This document shows positions 11,483 through 23,490 of a stretch of DNA of 64,000 nt, piece by piece (position 1 is the stretch's first letter; the number at the start of each line of letters is the position of its first letter). The stretch covers positions 248,001 to 312,000 of the forward strand of contig VZTI01003262.1 of NCBI GenBank assembly GCA_013397865.1, in the 5' to 3' direction. The position numbers and the translations under genes were made by a program. Source of the DNA: Struthidea cinerea. Lineage: Eukaryota; Chordata; Aves; Passeriformes; Corcoracidae. The notes beneath the pieces are model-generated. The model ran no database searches. It was not told the DNA's origin and saw only the letters and a list, made by a program, of their open reading frames with translations.

Positions 11483-12670
11483 GTAAGTAAACAGCTGCTT
11501 CGGAAAGCTGAACAAAAAGTAGCTGTAGGTGCTAAGCCTTAAAACCACAAGGCCTACCCAGCTGAGTTGCCTTCCTTTTTTGTGTGATATGCTGTGATTA
11601 TGGTGTAAATCTTAACATTAGAAAACACACTTTTGTTCAGTCAGCTCTTGACTGTGTATGGTTTTAGAGGGTCCAGACAAGGAAGACCAAGATACAGTAA
11701 AACAAACGTGCACGTGCTTGAGGTTTTAAATACTTTCTGTCCTTGCATTAAGTGTAATTGCTTTTATAAATCAAATACAGCAGGTTGCTGTAAGCCAACT
11801 TGTTTGGAGCAAGTGTGACAGTGTTGATCTGGTACTCCGTCCAAAGCGTAGTGACTTTCCATACCTGCCTGTCATGGCTTTTACAGTGCTTTCACACCTG
11901 AGTGGGTGCTGCCAACTAGCTTGGGCTCAGTCACACATAAAGGCTTTTATTTGGTTGTCTTGACCAAAGTTGGCACTGGTAGTGCTGTAGCCACAGTAGT
12001 GATGCTCTTTAAATATTAGTACCTGTCAGTCATAACTTGATTTTCATTTAACCAGTTTGGATGTGTGTATGATGATGGAGTATTGCATCAGTGGCACTGG
12101 TAAAAAGTTGACAACAGTTTAAGAAATTCTTTCTGAGTGTTGTCTTGTCTGTCTTCATTTTGTTTCTTTTATTTATCACAGTGATATTATTCTTTTTTAA
12201 TAGTTTTGCCGGGATGTAATAACTGTCCCATAATTCTGATCATAATCCTATCCATGGAGAGCCTGTATTGGCTTCTGCTGGCTGTTTATGCTGTAGTGAT
12301 TTTTGAAGAAAGCTTTGCCTTTGACCTTCTGGATGAAAGATACTTAGGTTATAAAAGTCACTTGAGGAGAAGTTTTGTATTGAAGTGAGATACTTGAAAG
12401 AATAATCATTGTTAGTAGTATTAGGGTACAAAGAAACTTGAACCTGTTAAACTGAAGAGGAATATCAGCTTGCTGAAATGCCTATTGAACATCATTTATG
12501 CAGTGTTCTGTGGTCCTGACCTCTACAGAGTCTTGAGTCAGGCTTGGAGAAGCCATTTGTAAATGATCCCGTTTTCAAAGAATGGAGTTAACACAGTGAC
12601 ATTGTTGGGGGTGGGAGGGAAAATCTCTTAAGATCGTAAATATTTCATGCCGTGGTATAAACTGCTTTAG
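11483..12670 (+). other. TAX1BP1: TAX1BP1 intron between exons G and H
   Basis: This is a GT-AG intron (GTAAGT to GCTTTAG). The small open frames at 11633-11818 and near 12206-12431 on either strand are unsupported. No repeat is recognised. Confidence 0.85.
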
Positions 12671-12796
12671 GATGAGAAGATGAAATGCAGTGTTTATGCT
12701 GATGAACTAGCTAAACTGGAGCTGAAGTGGAAAGAACAAGTGAAAATCAACAAGGGTATAAAATTACAGCTGGCAGCAATGGAGGATCAGTATAAA
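12671..12796 (+). CDS. TAX1BP1: TAX1BP1 coding exon H (coiled coil)
   Basis: This is a 42-codon exon in phase 0 at both ends. It reads DEKMKCSVYADELAKLELKW and KEQVKINKGIKLQLA, then EDQYK, against human DEKAKCNKYADELAKMELKW and KEQVKIAENVKLELA. It is residues 339-380 of the partial product. The donor is AAA|GTAAGT. This exon is too short to appear as a 60-residue open frame but is certain from similarity and phase. Confidence 0.96.
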
Positions 12797-14625
12797 GTAA
12801 GTTACCGGTTTTGTTTATGACAATGACTGGTTACCTGTTCTTAACATGGTTGCTTGTTTCTGATGGTTCAAGTAATGAAGAGCTTTAATAGGAAAAGCGC
12901 ACTAAATGTATTTTTGCTGTAAATAGAAATTCTGCACTTGAAGAAAGAATACAGTCTTGTAATGCTTCTTTTAAAGTAGAGAGGTCTGCTAAGATCTACT
13001 ACCAGCCGGCTATCAGTCTTCTAATACTGTGGATTTAGACAAACCCCTAAAATGATGTAATCTTGTATTACGGGGTAAAAAAGGGCAAGGGATTTCTAAC
13101 TTCCTGCTGCTTACTGTAGTACTAACAGGAAGATTGATTGGTGTGTTTGTCTAAAATCCTCATATTGCATATTGCATTACCAGTGTAGTAGTGTCTAATG
13201 TATTTTATCTGAAGTCAGTAGAAAGGAGTGATCCATTGTTTTTAAAATCATGTGAGAATTTAATTTGAAGAACCTCAGGTGTTGTCTTGGTAGAGTGATG
13301 TAACACATTCACCAGAAAGTCAAGCATAATGGGCAGCTTTAGCTTACAAGGGGCCTTAATCTTTGAGGTTATGTGATAGTAATGCTTATGTTGAATTAGC
13401 TTCTTAGGTCAGTAGGGGTGAGATAAGAGCAACAAATGTCCAATGAGACTAGCTTTTCTGCTGGTTCTCAGTCTAATGGTGATAATGCAGTTGACTGTGT
13501 CAACTCTGTTGCCTCTGTCAACAAACTCTGCCTGGTTTTGCCCATTGTGATGAAAAATGATTGAACTGTGACTGTATTGGTTCTACTAGGACCCCCTTTT
13601 TATTGGTAATTACAGCAAATTTTCTTTATAAAATCCTGAATTACTCTACAGTTTATTTTAGCACTCCATAGGCCATCTTTTTCCGACACTTTACGAAGCT
13701 CTTACTTAAATTTTATAAAATGCATGACTCTTTCCAGTTTATCTTATTTTACTAATTAGCAGTGATCAGTTGCCATGCATAATTTAATGTGAAATAAGTT
13801 TAACTTCTCAACAGCAGTTGTAATAAATAATTGGTTCCACAATTGAAAGCATTTTGCCGGCAATTAAAAAATTACTATCATTCAGGAGGGTGCAGGTGAT
13901 AGAGAAAAAGTGAGCTTTTCTTCCCAGTCAGATTTTGCTCCATTGACCTGAACTAGGAGAAGGAATTTCAGAACTGAAAAAAAATGATAAGCAGTTATGC
14001 CAAGCTTAAATCAGGGGAAGAGGCAGTCTATAACGGAACCAGAATACAAATAAAATAGTCCTTTGTAGAGAGAGATTATTTAAATAATTATTTTGAAGCC
14101 AGGAAGAATTGTTTAATGTGTCAGTTTCACCTCCTCACAGAGCACCCAATAGAGACACAAGGTAGATGTTTGGGAAACAAATTTAGTGTTTTTGAGGCAG
14201 GAGTAGCTTTTGGTTCTCTCAAGTTCTGTGGTGGGAGAGAAACAATGCCAGGAGATGTCTTCAAAAATAATGAGATGAGGCTTGCAAACCTTCAGCTGTG
14301 TCTGGGCAGTGGTGCCCCTCCTGCCATTGGTGGCACTGATACTACTCCTCATTTCTAACATAGAATTTTACCATTCCACAACTATTTACTGAAAACTGGA
14401 GAGAAAAGGCTGCTAGTGTACTGCTGTTGTCCAGCAGATAAAACTTCGTGAGAACTGTTGGGCTGGATTTGTAGTAGCACTATGTGTTGCATGTAACTGT
14501 AGTAGACAAAACTGTTTTCATCTGAAAGATTAACTTAATCAGGGAACTTTGTTTTCACAATGTAACATGGCAGGGAAATAGTTTCCTTTCACTCATACAA
14601 GGATATTAATCCTCTTTTTATATAG
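12797..14625 (+). other. TAX1BP1: TAX1BP1 intron between exons H and I
   Basis: This is a GT-AG intron (GTAAGT to TTTATATAG). A pair of overlapping open frames on opposite strands at 14113-14361 marks a somewhat more G+C-balanced patch with no recognisable protein similarity. No mobile element is identified. Confidence 0.8.
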
Positions 14626-14697
14626 ATTCAGCTGGCAGAAAAAGAGAGACGAATAAAGGACCTGGCATCACAGTTGGAACTCTTTACCAGTGAGAAG
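14626..14697 (+). CDS. TAX1BP1: TAX1BP1 coding exon I (24-codon, possibly alternative or lineage-specific)
   Basis: This 72-nt exon is in phase 0 at both ends, with an acceptor TTTATATAG and donor AAG|GTATTG. It encodes IQLAEKERRIKDLASQLELF followed by TSEK, an amphipathic continuation of the coiled coil. It is residues 381-404 of the partial product. I recall no counterpart in the canonical human protein, where the coiled coil passes from DNYK to a short ELKRSLENPAERK segment. Because it is 72 nt long and symmetric, it can be skipped without a frameshift. Supporting evidence is the coding-like composition and clean splice signals; neither transcript data nor orthologues could be checked. Confidence 0.75.
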
Positions 14698-17122
14698 GTA
14701 TTGTCAAACATTCTGGAATATGAATGCTAATGTAGAAGTATCTCTGAGGTATTATATGGCAATTAATCAAAGCTAGGTTTTACTGAAAAGTGAAATAATA
14801 AAATGTCTGTATTACTTTCAGATAGTATTGCGTGATATTGTGCAAAGTTAGGATTTTTCTGTGAAACTTTATTTGATTACTTTACAATTCCAGTATGAAG
14901 AGATACTTAGTAAAAACAGGCATTTTAATACTGAGAAACTGAAACAAAACCAAATTTTCAGATTAAGCTAGTTAATTTTTTTGGTGAAATTCTCGATTGT
15001 CAAGTAGTTGGTATTTAATTTATCTTCTTTTTAAACCAAGGGTATAATTTTTAATAGATTTCTCATATTTTTCTAGTTCAAAAGAAATCAAATTAAAATT
15101 TGAGTTTTGGTGAGGCTAGTTTAGGTGGAGGGAGTAATTTTAAACACAACACATAAGAACAACAACTGTAATAATAATAAGGTATGAAGCTTATAAAAGC
15201 TTGGAACTTTGTCTACCAAATTTATAGATATTTACATTACAAAGAAGAATCAAAGTGCCTTGCTAGACTGGAACCACAATTTAAAAGTTTAAGCATGGGA
15301 CAGTAAACAGCTTTTCAATTTATACTTATTATCAGCGCTTGTTTTTAAATGTCACAAAGCATAGCTTGCTAAAAATGTTCATTTGCTGTCTCTTCAAAAC
15401 TATAAAATCACTTTGTTTCTGTTTTATTTACATACTTAGATAGCCTTTGATACTTTTCTAGGTTGGTTTGTTTGTTTTTTTTTCAGTCAGTCTCTACCCT
15501 AGCTATCCAACTTCTGGCTAAGGGTATTTTGCAGTACATCTTTACCCTCAGGTTTATTTACATTCTGTTTTAATTGTATGTAATATGAAAATTAAAGTAG
15601 TAATGCTGCTGCCTCTTGTTTTGAACTGCCTCTGTATTCCAGAAGAAATCGGCTTTAAAAAGGAAAATCTTAATTTCATTGCTAATTAATTGTTCCTGCT
15701 TTGTATTGAGCAAAGATGAATTACTTAAATTATACACACTCACTAAAACATGCAATCCTAGCTTTTTAATCCTGTTTTAATCATATGTTCCTTTCAGTTT
15801 ATAAATCTAAAGTAACACTGGTGTAGCTTTATATTGTATGTAGAGGAGGGATGCCATCCACTACATGAGGTCTTTTTGCATTTGAGTAGTGTTTTGTTTT
15901 CACGGTAGTTATTGATACTTGATTTTTGCATTTTTCTCTTCAAGAGGTTGATCTGAAGTTCATCTGTTTGCAAGAAAAAAAATATTGAATTGTTTCTTTT
16001 AGTAGCAGACTTTATTTCTTATGGAGTTGAACTGGTAATTGAAGCTTTGGTTTTAAGTTTCAATTAAAAGTCTTTTGGGGAAAAGATACACTTCAGTCTT
16101 TGAGGGTTTTATTAACATCAGCAAATATTAAACATGAACCCAGAAGAAAATACTAATCAGAAAGAACATTACTGGAAAGCATGTCTCCCTTAACAGTCCC
16201 TATTTTTTAATTATTGTTTTCATATTTACATCTCAGAATTTTTTGCTTGGTTCTGAATTTAAATGGCATATGTCTTTTTATAGTCTTGGCATACTGCTCC
16301 CTATCTCTTAACCCACCTTGTTGAATGGAATGATGAGTAAGATTTTTATTGGGATAAGTTACAGCTGATGCATTGACCACATTTAAGTCACTTTAATTAG
16401 TGTCTTAACATCTATATTGGCCTAGAGTTTTAATGGTTTCTAAGTTATAAAACCACTTTATAGTTTGTAATTGCTATCATATGTATGGTTGATATGCAAG
16501 AATCTAGAATTTTAAGTATATTAATTTTTTGAAGAATTCTATGTGAGCATTTCTGATACAAATATTTGCTGTTAAATATCAGAAGGGATCCAGTGCAATG
16601 TACTTACTAGTTCTCTAAGTGTCTACCACTCATGGATTCATATGGAATTATGTCAAGTATGTACCAAGATGTGCTCCACATATTAAAATCCTACAGTCTT
16701 GAATGGTGTGGTATGATATAAAAAAAGAATTATTTTATTTTTAATTGTAAGTTTTAAAAAAATTTCTCACTGCATATAATATCTTCAGTTATTGTTAATC
16801 TACCCATTTTTACTGATTGAGCTAATTTTTCTTCATTGTAAAAAAAAATGCAGATCCTTGAAAAAAATGGCAGTTCTGTTTATGTAATTAGAACTAACTG
16901 ACAACAAACCAAGAAAAAAACAGTATCTCTTTAAAATATCTTCTTTGTATTTTCTTTTCTTCACTGGCTGTTTTTGGTGTTTTGGTATACTTGGCATAAG
17001 ATCAAAATTAAATGACAGTAGGAAGGTTAGCAATTTTTTCTTTTAAGAACATATTTCATAAACATTTCAAATTTTGCTAGGACTCCATAGGTTAATTGCA
17101 TTTCAAACTCTGCATAATTTAG
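14698..17122 (+). other. TAX1BP1: TAX1BP1 intron between exons I and J
   Basis: This 2.4-kb intron is very AT-rich with many T and A runs. Open frames at 15570-15755 and 16833-17033 on the - strand have no similarity that I recognise. No exon, repeat family or RNA gene is seen. The acceptor is CATAATTTAG. Confidence 0.85.
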
Positions 17123-17297
17123 GAACTTGGCAGGACACCAGGAGATCAAGCTGGAAGGATGATGGAAGGACAGACTTCACAGCAGACATTACATTTTCGC
17201 AATCCATATTCAGAGGAAAATGGACCAGTTCCTGCAGTGCCAAGTAGACTACCAGTATTGCAATATGGAAACCCTTACGCAATTCAGGAAAGAAGAG
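17123..17297 (+). CDS. TAX1BP1: TAX1BP1 coding exon J (variable linker)
   Basis: The exon reads ELGRTPGDQAGRMMEGQTSQ, a less familiar middle (NPYSEENG...), then LPVLQYGNPYA. Only MEGQ and PVLQYGNPYA are clearly shared with human TAX1BP1, which identifies the exon. It is residues 405-462 of the partial product and ends with one base of a codon at AGAAGAG|GTAAAT. This linker between the coiled coil and the zinc fingers evolves quickly. In human the general region holds IKK-alpha phosphorylation sites; equivalents cannot be assigned here without alignment. Confidence 0.93.
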
Positions 17298-17634
17298 GTA
17301 AATACATTTCAACCCCCCCCCAATATAATTTCTCCCTTGCTGTTTCAAAAGCCATGCCTCATTTAATTCAGGTTAAGTACCAACAGTCTTCATACTGGTT
17401 TACAGAGCCTTTTCTGACTGATGAATATCAGTAAAGGGCCTTTATTTTATGATGAGAATCAGTAAGGTAAACAAAGTTTTAAACACCTCTGGAGGAAGCT
17501 GATTCACTCCTATTGTTTTATGTTATCTAAACCAAAAATGTGTTTAACTCTTGATTTTTAAAGGTAAGGTATCACATCTGTAATCTCAAAATACAAACTA
17601 CTGAACGAAGATGTCCTAATTAATTTTTCTTCAG
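17298..17634 (+). other. TAX1BP1: Short TAX1BP1 intron between exons J and K
   Basis: This 337-bp GT-AG intron (GTAAAT to TTTTTCTTCAG) contains a C8 homopolymer near 17311. Reading through from exon J stays open to 17434, but the good donor and the phase match to exon K show it is intronic. Confidence 0.88.
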
Positions 17635-17783
17635 ACGGAGCAGATGGTGCTTTTAATCCTGATGAGATCCAAAGACCACCTGTTAGAAGTTCCTTTTGGG
17701 AGCTAGAAGATGATGTCGTGTGTAGCCAGCCTTCGCGCAATCTCAGTCGGCCTGATGGTTTAGAAGATCCTGAGGATAGCAAT
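17635..17783 (+). CDS. TAX1BP1: TAX1BP1 coding exon K, ending at an apparent GC donor
   Basis: The exon reads DGADGAFNPDEIQRPPVR, then SFWELEDDVVCSQPSRN and SRPDGLEDPEDSN, a close match to human DGADGAFYPDEIQRPPVR and SRPDGLEDSEDSK. It is residues 463-512 of the partial product. The next exon starts in phase 0 with DDDNTVPSAPDPP, so this one must end at a codon boundary. The only site consistent with similarity is AAT|GCAAGT, a GC donor with T at the last exon base. No GT at a codon boundary preserves the conserved end. Confidence 0.88.
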
Positions 17784-19666
17784 GCAAGTTACCTTTCTTA
17801 TTACTTATTTTCTTTGATACATTTACTGATGAGTTACCAAGAGTTTCACCTAGGTTTTCCATATCTGATAAGCCTGATTTATTGTTACATAAATTTGCAA
17901 TTGATTTTTCTTTTCCTTGAAAAAAATTTTTGGTGAATTTTGCTTGCTTTGAAGGAGAAAACTCTGCACATCTATTGATGTTAATATACTTGTTCCCCTA
18001 ATCTCTTGAGTTACTGACAGCTTGTGTTGGTATTAGGACAGTAGCTTCTTAATCTTTTTAAGTATTAAAGTAAAAAAAGCCAAGTAATCTCAACTCATGA
18101 TTTTTCTCTCCTGTGTGGTAGAATGAGAGCTCAAAATGTAGCCACATCTCACTCATTTTGTAGTAGCAATGTAGGAACTAAAGTGGAACAGAACAAATAA
18201 AAACATAAAGGATTCTGATACCAGTATTTTCAGTTAAATGCTAGCTGTAAAGTGGTATCCTACTAGATACATTATTCTAACCTATTAATCTTTCATTCTG
18301 TGTCCTGCAAATCTGCATTTATGAATTTCCATTTTGAATGCTTTTTGCTGTTGGACATGTATTTGGAAGAGCTTAATTGACTGTTACCTAAAGGTGATTA
18401 AACTGAAAGGGATACAATTCCACTGATTTTTAAATTTTTTTTTAGGGCTCTGTATGTTTCAAGTTTCTGGTTGGCTTTTCTTTTTAGTACAGTTAACTTG
18501 CACATTCAGGTATAAAAAATTGGCTTCTGTAATAAATTGGACTGTATGTCTTCATTTCAACAGGAACAGACCTATTACTCTTTCTTATTCCAAGTACTCT
18601 TGCACCTTCAAAAATATTAAACAAGAAATACCTTTCTGCAAAGTATTGTGCTCTTTGCAAGTACAGTGGTATCATGACCTGTTTCTCATTTAGTCTAGTT
18701 TGCCACATTTAATTGCTATTAACCTTTGCAGAAACTGATCAGTGTTCAGACAGGCATGATTTTAGCCCTGGTGCTCAGCACCTATAATGGAGAAAAATGT
18801 ATTTCTCCCTCCTACCTTTTGCTCCCAATGTCCATTACTGTGAATAATTAGAAAAACTGTCAGAGCTTTTGCAGCCTGTTCAAGATCTTGAATGTGAGCT
18901 TAATGCTGTCCCCACCTTTACTTCACATTTTGCATATTTAATCTGATCATTCTTGACGTAGCTATTACATCTGACAAGCTCTTCTCTTCTTTAGTCATCT
19001 GCTGTAGTTTAATTAGCAGGGTGTTCTCTCTGATCTATGTGCTTTGCCCTCTTGCAAACCCAAGAGAAACAGTGCTAGAGTCTTGTGCTCATTTGCAGAC
19101 ACAGCTTGGATTTTTGTAATGAGGTGGAATATAACAGGCTTAAATAAAGTTCAGCTTGAGAAAAGGTGCCTTTAAATCAAATAACTTGTATCTTTATTTT
19201 TTATTTGCAATTGAGAATCAGTTGCTTGCTCCTCACCCAAATAGACCGTATGTATAGTGTACAAATTTATATGGAAATGAGAAACTGCAGGAATCTTTCT
19301 AGGGAGACTTAGTAATATGCCAAAGATAGAACAGTTCTGAGGCAGGATGTAAATAAATAACCTGGGAAAACTTCCACATACGTAGGTGATTCATTATAAA
19401 GAAGAGTCTGTCATTTGTGCAGCAGAAACAGCAAATATAAAATGATAAATAGGAAGAGATTACCATTTCTTGGACTATTTTTTAAAATAAGCTATTTAAG
19501 ATGTAGTTCTCTGCATTTTTTCAACCAGCAGCATGCAGAGCCTTTTGCTGGAGGAGGATTCCCTCCCAAAAGAAAAGGATTGGTAGGCTTGCTGCTTTGT
19601 TTGAAATACTACTGTTGTATGGACTTCTGCTGTCCTCCTGTCCTCATTCCTATTACTACACGTTAT

Positions 19667-19836
19667 ATTAGTTTAAGAAATTAAGGGTGTTGTAGTCACT
19701 TCCACCACTCCATGGCTGTTTTGATAGTGGTTTACCTATGATGATGAACGTATCTCCTTTACTTATCTAAGATAACAGATCTTTTAGCCATGAAGAGGTG
19801 GAAGTGACTACAACACCCTTAATTTCTTAAACTAAT
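19667..19836. repeat. Perfect 40-bp inverted repeat with 90-nt spacer
   Basis: The arm 19667-19706 (starting ATTAGTTTAAGAAATTAAGG) is exactly reverse-complementary to 19797-19836 (ending CCTTAATTTCTTAAACTAAT) over 40 bases. Similarity continues imperfectly inwards (CCATGGCT against AGCCATGA) and for a few bases outwards. Transcribed RNA could fold into a long stem. No terminal features of a known transposon family were recognised, so it may be a template-switch product, a small palindromic element or a functional hairpin. Confidence 0.93.
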
Positions 19837-20244
19837 ACAACAAAAGATACTCAAATCCCTCAGAATTTTTGTTTTGTTCAAATTTGTTTTCTCCCAGAAC
19901 TTGGTTCCTTAGAAACAAGCACTTCCACATGTTTGGTCGACATAAAAACCCATCAGTTTTGTATGACTGGGAAGACTTTACAGGATTCTTGTACCTTTAA
20001 CTTTAGGAACTTGGAGGCCAGTTAAACTGTGGTTTCTGAGAGGGCTAAGCTGGTCTGTGTTAACAGTGCCAGCTGAACACGTGCACAGTGGTGATTTTGT
20101 GTGGAGTGGCTGACTTGCCACAAGTTCCTGCCATCATCTGCTCAACACTAACTTTCCATTTGCTCATGCTGCTGTAATTGACCAAGATGGAATCATTGGG
20201 AGCAAAGAATTCCTAGCAGTAAGGGAGAGATCCATAAACAAAAC

Positions 20245-20296
20245 ATATATATGTATGTGTGTATGTATATATATATATATATTTTATATATATAAT
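20245..20296. repeat. TA/TG microsatellite
   Basis: Alternating purine-pyrimidine tract: TA dinucleotides interrupted by TGTGTG and TTTT, in a TAX1BP1 intron. It is low-complexity and likely length-variable; no function is implied. Confidence 0.9.
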
Positions 20297-21239
20297 ACTA
20301 AAGTATGAGTTTTAGCAATGTAGTCCTGATTACAGTTGGCAGCAAGCCCAGAATAACTATCATGAGACTATTAAACAGCGTTTTAGTCACAGTAAATTTG
20401 TGGGGGATGGAGAATATAACTCTTGGCAACTGAGCACCAGGTCAGGATATTTTTTCAGATGACTCCAAAATGGCCTTTCTTCAAGCAAAAACCCCCACAA
20501 TGCATTATTAGCCTGATCTGACCCTGGCAGCCAATTACTGTCTTTTGTATAGGGAGGACATAAAAGGAGCAGTTGGTATCCAGGTGTCTCTTGGGAGAGC
20601 AGACTGCTTGCAGAGAGGTTGAGAGGCCCAGAGGAGTGAGTTTGATTTCACTCCTACAGCCGAGCTGAATCACAGAAATTAAATGGATGTGCCCTTCTTC
20701 CCAGTGTACCTGCACTGCACGTCAGCCCTGTGTCTGTTCATGTGTTGTTTAAGGCCTTGGATGGGTTCCTTACTGCTGCATGTTAAAATGATTTGTAGCA
20801 CTTGGGGATGGGACTGTTCAAGTCTGTGGTTTTGTACTGTGTCACACAGCTTTCTAAGTCCTGTTTGACAATCCTGGAACTGCTTACAGTTGTAATTATG
20901 AAAGCAGTACTTGAGACAGAATTGGTTGGTTTCGGTACAACTAATTGAGTTGCACTTACTTCTTACAGTTTCATGTCTGGCTTTCCCTTCTTCCCCTAGT
21001 GGCAAACCCCCTTTTTTTACCATGCTTTAGTGTGTAATACTGTATTTATCTTTATGATTCACTTAATCTGTGGAACTCATTGTGGCAGTTTTTTAAAGAG
21101 CCAGAGGTACAGTCCATTGATGATAGTTAAGTCATGATGTTAAAGGCGTGCTTTATAATTTATTCACCTAATTATTCAGGCTTCTGAGTTTAGGAGGCCT
21201 GGCACTTGTTAATGCTACAGGACCACGGTGCCAGCCTGT

Positions 21240-21286
21240 GGGTACATGGTACCAGTCTCTTCATAAGAACCTGAGACCATGTACCC
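21240..21286. repeat. Short inverted repeat (11-bp stem)
   Basis: GGGTACATGGT at 21240-21250 is the exact reverse complement of ACCATGTACCC at 21276-21286, with a 25-nt loop. An 11-bp match over such a distance can arise by chance in a window of this size. Confidence 0.6.
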
Positions 21287-23490
21287 GCTGTGTTACTTCA
21301 CTGCAGGGCACTGTAGAGGTCTCAGACTAAGGATGTGCAGCTATGTCCTTGTCCCTGGTCATCAGTATGGACTGCAAGAAAGGTGGCCTTGGATCTACAT
21401 GAAGGGCAGATTAAACTCTTTCTTTCTAAAGTTGTGGGTGTGGGCTTTCATTGAAATAACTTGGATGACTCAACTACACAGTCTTGAAATAAGCTGATGC
21501 CTTCGCTTAAAATACAGCATAGGCAGAGCCACTGGGGCCTGGTGTCCCAGCAATTGTCAAACTCTCTGTAAAGCAGCTTCAACTACCACCTCGTTTTGTC
21601 TTTTGAGCTGTCATGGATGGTTCTTTTTACCAGGGGAGATTGATGGGTGTTTAAATGTCAGGTTGAAAAGCATATGCAACCTCATTTATAAGAATAAAGA
21701 ATGGATTGCTGGATGATACTGGGCACTAAGTGGCAGTGAACCAAGAGGAGAACCATGTGAAACGTGATGATCCGTCCTCCTCCCATAAAGTGCTCTGTTT
21801 TTCTTGGAACACTTAGGAGTTTTGTCCATCAGAAACGACAGAAACAGACAGCTGTTGGAGTCCCAATACAATGGCACCTTCTCTGTTTTCCAGAGGTTCT
21901 GAGTTACCCCAGAGCAATGCGTGAGAATTTTTAGTTCTGGGTGACTGTATAGTGTTTACTGTAACTTGTAATTAGAATAGCTGGGAAGTCCTCTCAGACT
22001 AAGATAATAAAGTTCTCATGGTTCCTGTTTGACCATGCCTTGGTTACACAGTAATCTCTGTAACATCTCTGCGAGGTCAGCTCAACACAGAGACATTTGC
22101 ATTCTTCTTGTGTGGGTTAGGCATCCCAGAAGGTTAAGAACTGATCTCTGTGACTTGGCCAAGAGCAAAAGTACACTGAAGAGATAGACGTTCTGTGTCT
22201 TAACAGGGTAATATCAGTACATACTTAATATTGACATTCTTGTGCAGGGCCTGGGTCAGAAGCTGCTGTAAGGAACACACAGTATGAATTTCACAATTAA
22301 GGGAACTGGGCCATGAAAAAGCTGTAGCCGTAGGACATTCCAAAGGCTTTTACATGTGCTTGCCTTCTGTTGAAGAGAGTTCTGCAGGGCAGCCATGTAG
22401 GACAGTGCAGGCGCGCCTGTGCAGAGGAAAGCATCGTCCTCTTTTTCAGATGTTTCTCAAAAAGGAACAAGGAGGAATGTTATATTTGTATGTGGTGGGT
22501 ACTACACTTGCTAGAAGCTGAAAGAGAGGGCAAAAGATGTAAACAATTTTATCTTATCAAGTGACCAGCAGTAAACCAAATGCCTTTAAAAAAAAGGGGA
22601 GGGGAGGGAGAGGGGTTATACTGAAGAAATTACCTTAAGTGTTAATTTGGCCAGTGTTTGTAGTGGAACTGTTTTATTGATGGAAGATGCACATTAATTT
22701 TCTTGCTTAAGTCCTGGTGTGCTTCAGTCTGGTATTCAGCAAATTTGTTGTGTTTTTGGCACTATATAAGCTGTAGTACTGTAGCACCAGAGTACTTTAA
22801 ATAGTTTTTCTTTTTTAATACATCCATCCTATCTCTTTCATGACAAAAGGAACAACTGATGTTTTAAAACTCACATGCCCTTTTCACTGCAGGTACAAAC
22901 AAGGTAGACTGCAATGTCATGTTTGTTGCCAGCATCTGTCATAGTAGGCCCCACTGCCTGCTTAGTGGAAATGTTAAATGGTTGAAATGAAACAGGTGTT
23001 GTCAAAAGAAAAATACTGAGGAAATTTTCCCATCCTTCCCTGTTTCCATTAACCCTTCATAAGGGGTTACATAAAGTACATGAGCATAAATCTGAAATAT
23101 TTTTCCATATGCGTTACCTGTATAAAACATACAGTACGTGTGCTCTTACATGTGCTCCTTTGCACATCCTTTTTTCTAGATCAGCTGAATAATTCCTGAC
23201 TCTTGCTTGTAAGGCATCTTTGAGATAAAAAAGGAAAATGAGGTAGGAGTTAGAGTTCCAAAAATCTTGGAATGTACCTGTATTTCCACCTTGAAATGAC
23301 TCCAATTTGTGGTCTATTATCAAATTGCAGAATAGAGCCAAGATGCACAAAAGTAAAACTTGTGCTGCAGAAATTACAGAGTGAAGGTAAATTTCATCTG
23401 GGTTTGTGTTTGATAACATAAATGCTTATTGAGGAGGAAAAAAAGCTGTTTATAGGGGTTTTTCTTTAAAATACTTTCTCTTTTCAACAG

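Larger units (their letters stand above)
17784..23490 (+). other. TAX1BP1: Large TAX1BP1 intron, apparently GC-AG
   Basis: At 5.7 kb this is the longest TAX1BP1 intron in the window. It begins GCAAGT and ends TTTTCAACAG. It holds a perfect 40-bp inverted repeat (19667-19836), a TA/TG microsatellite (about 20245-20296) and an 11-bp hairpin (21240-21286). Several open frames of 60-114 residues on both strands show no similarity that I recognise. No other mobile element is identified. Confidence 0.8.

Noticed and set aside
17298..17434. Extension of TAX1BP1 exon J by reading through its donor.
   Set aside because: The GTAAAT donor and the exact phase match to the next conserved exon show this is intron.
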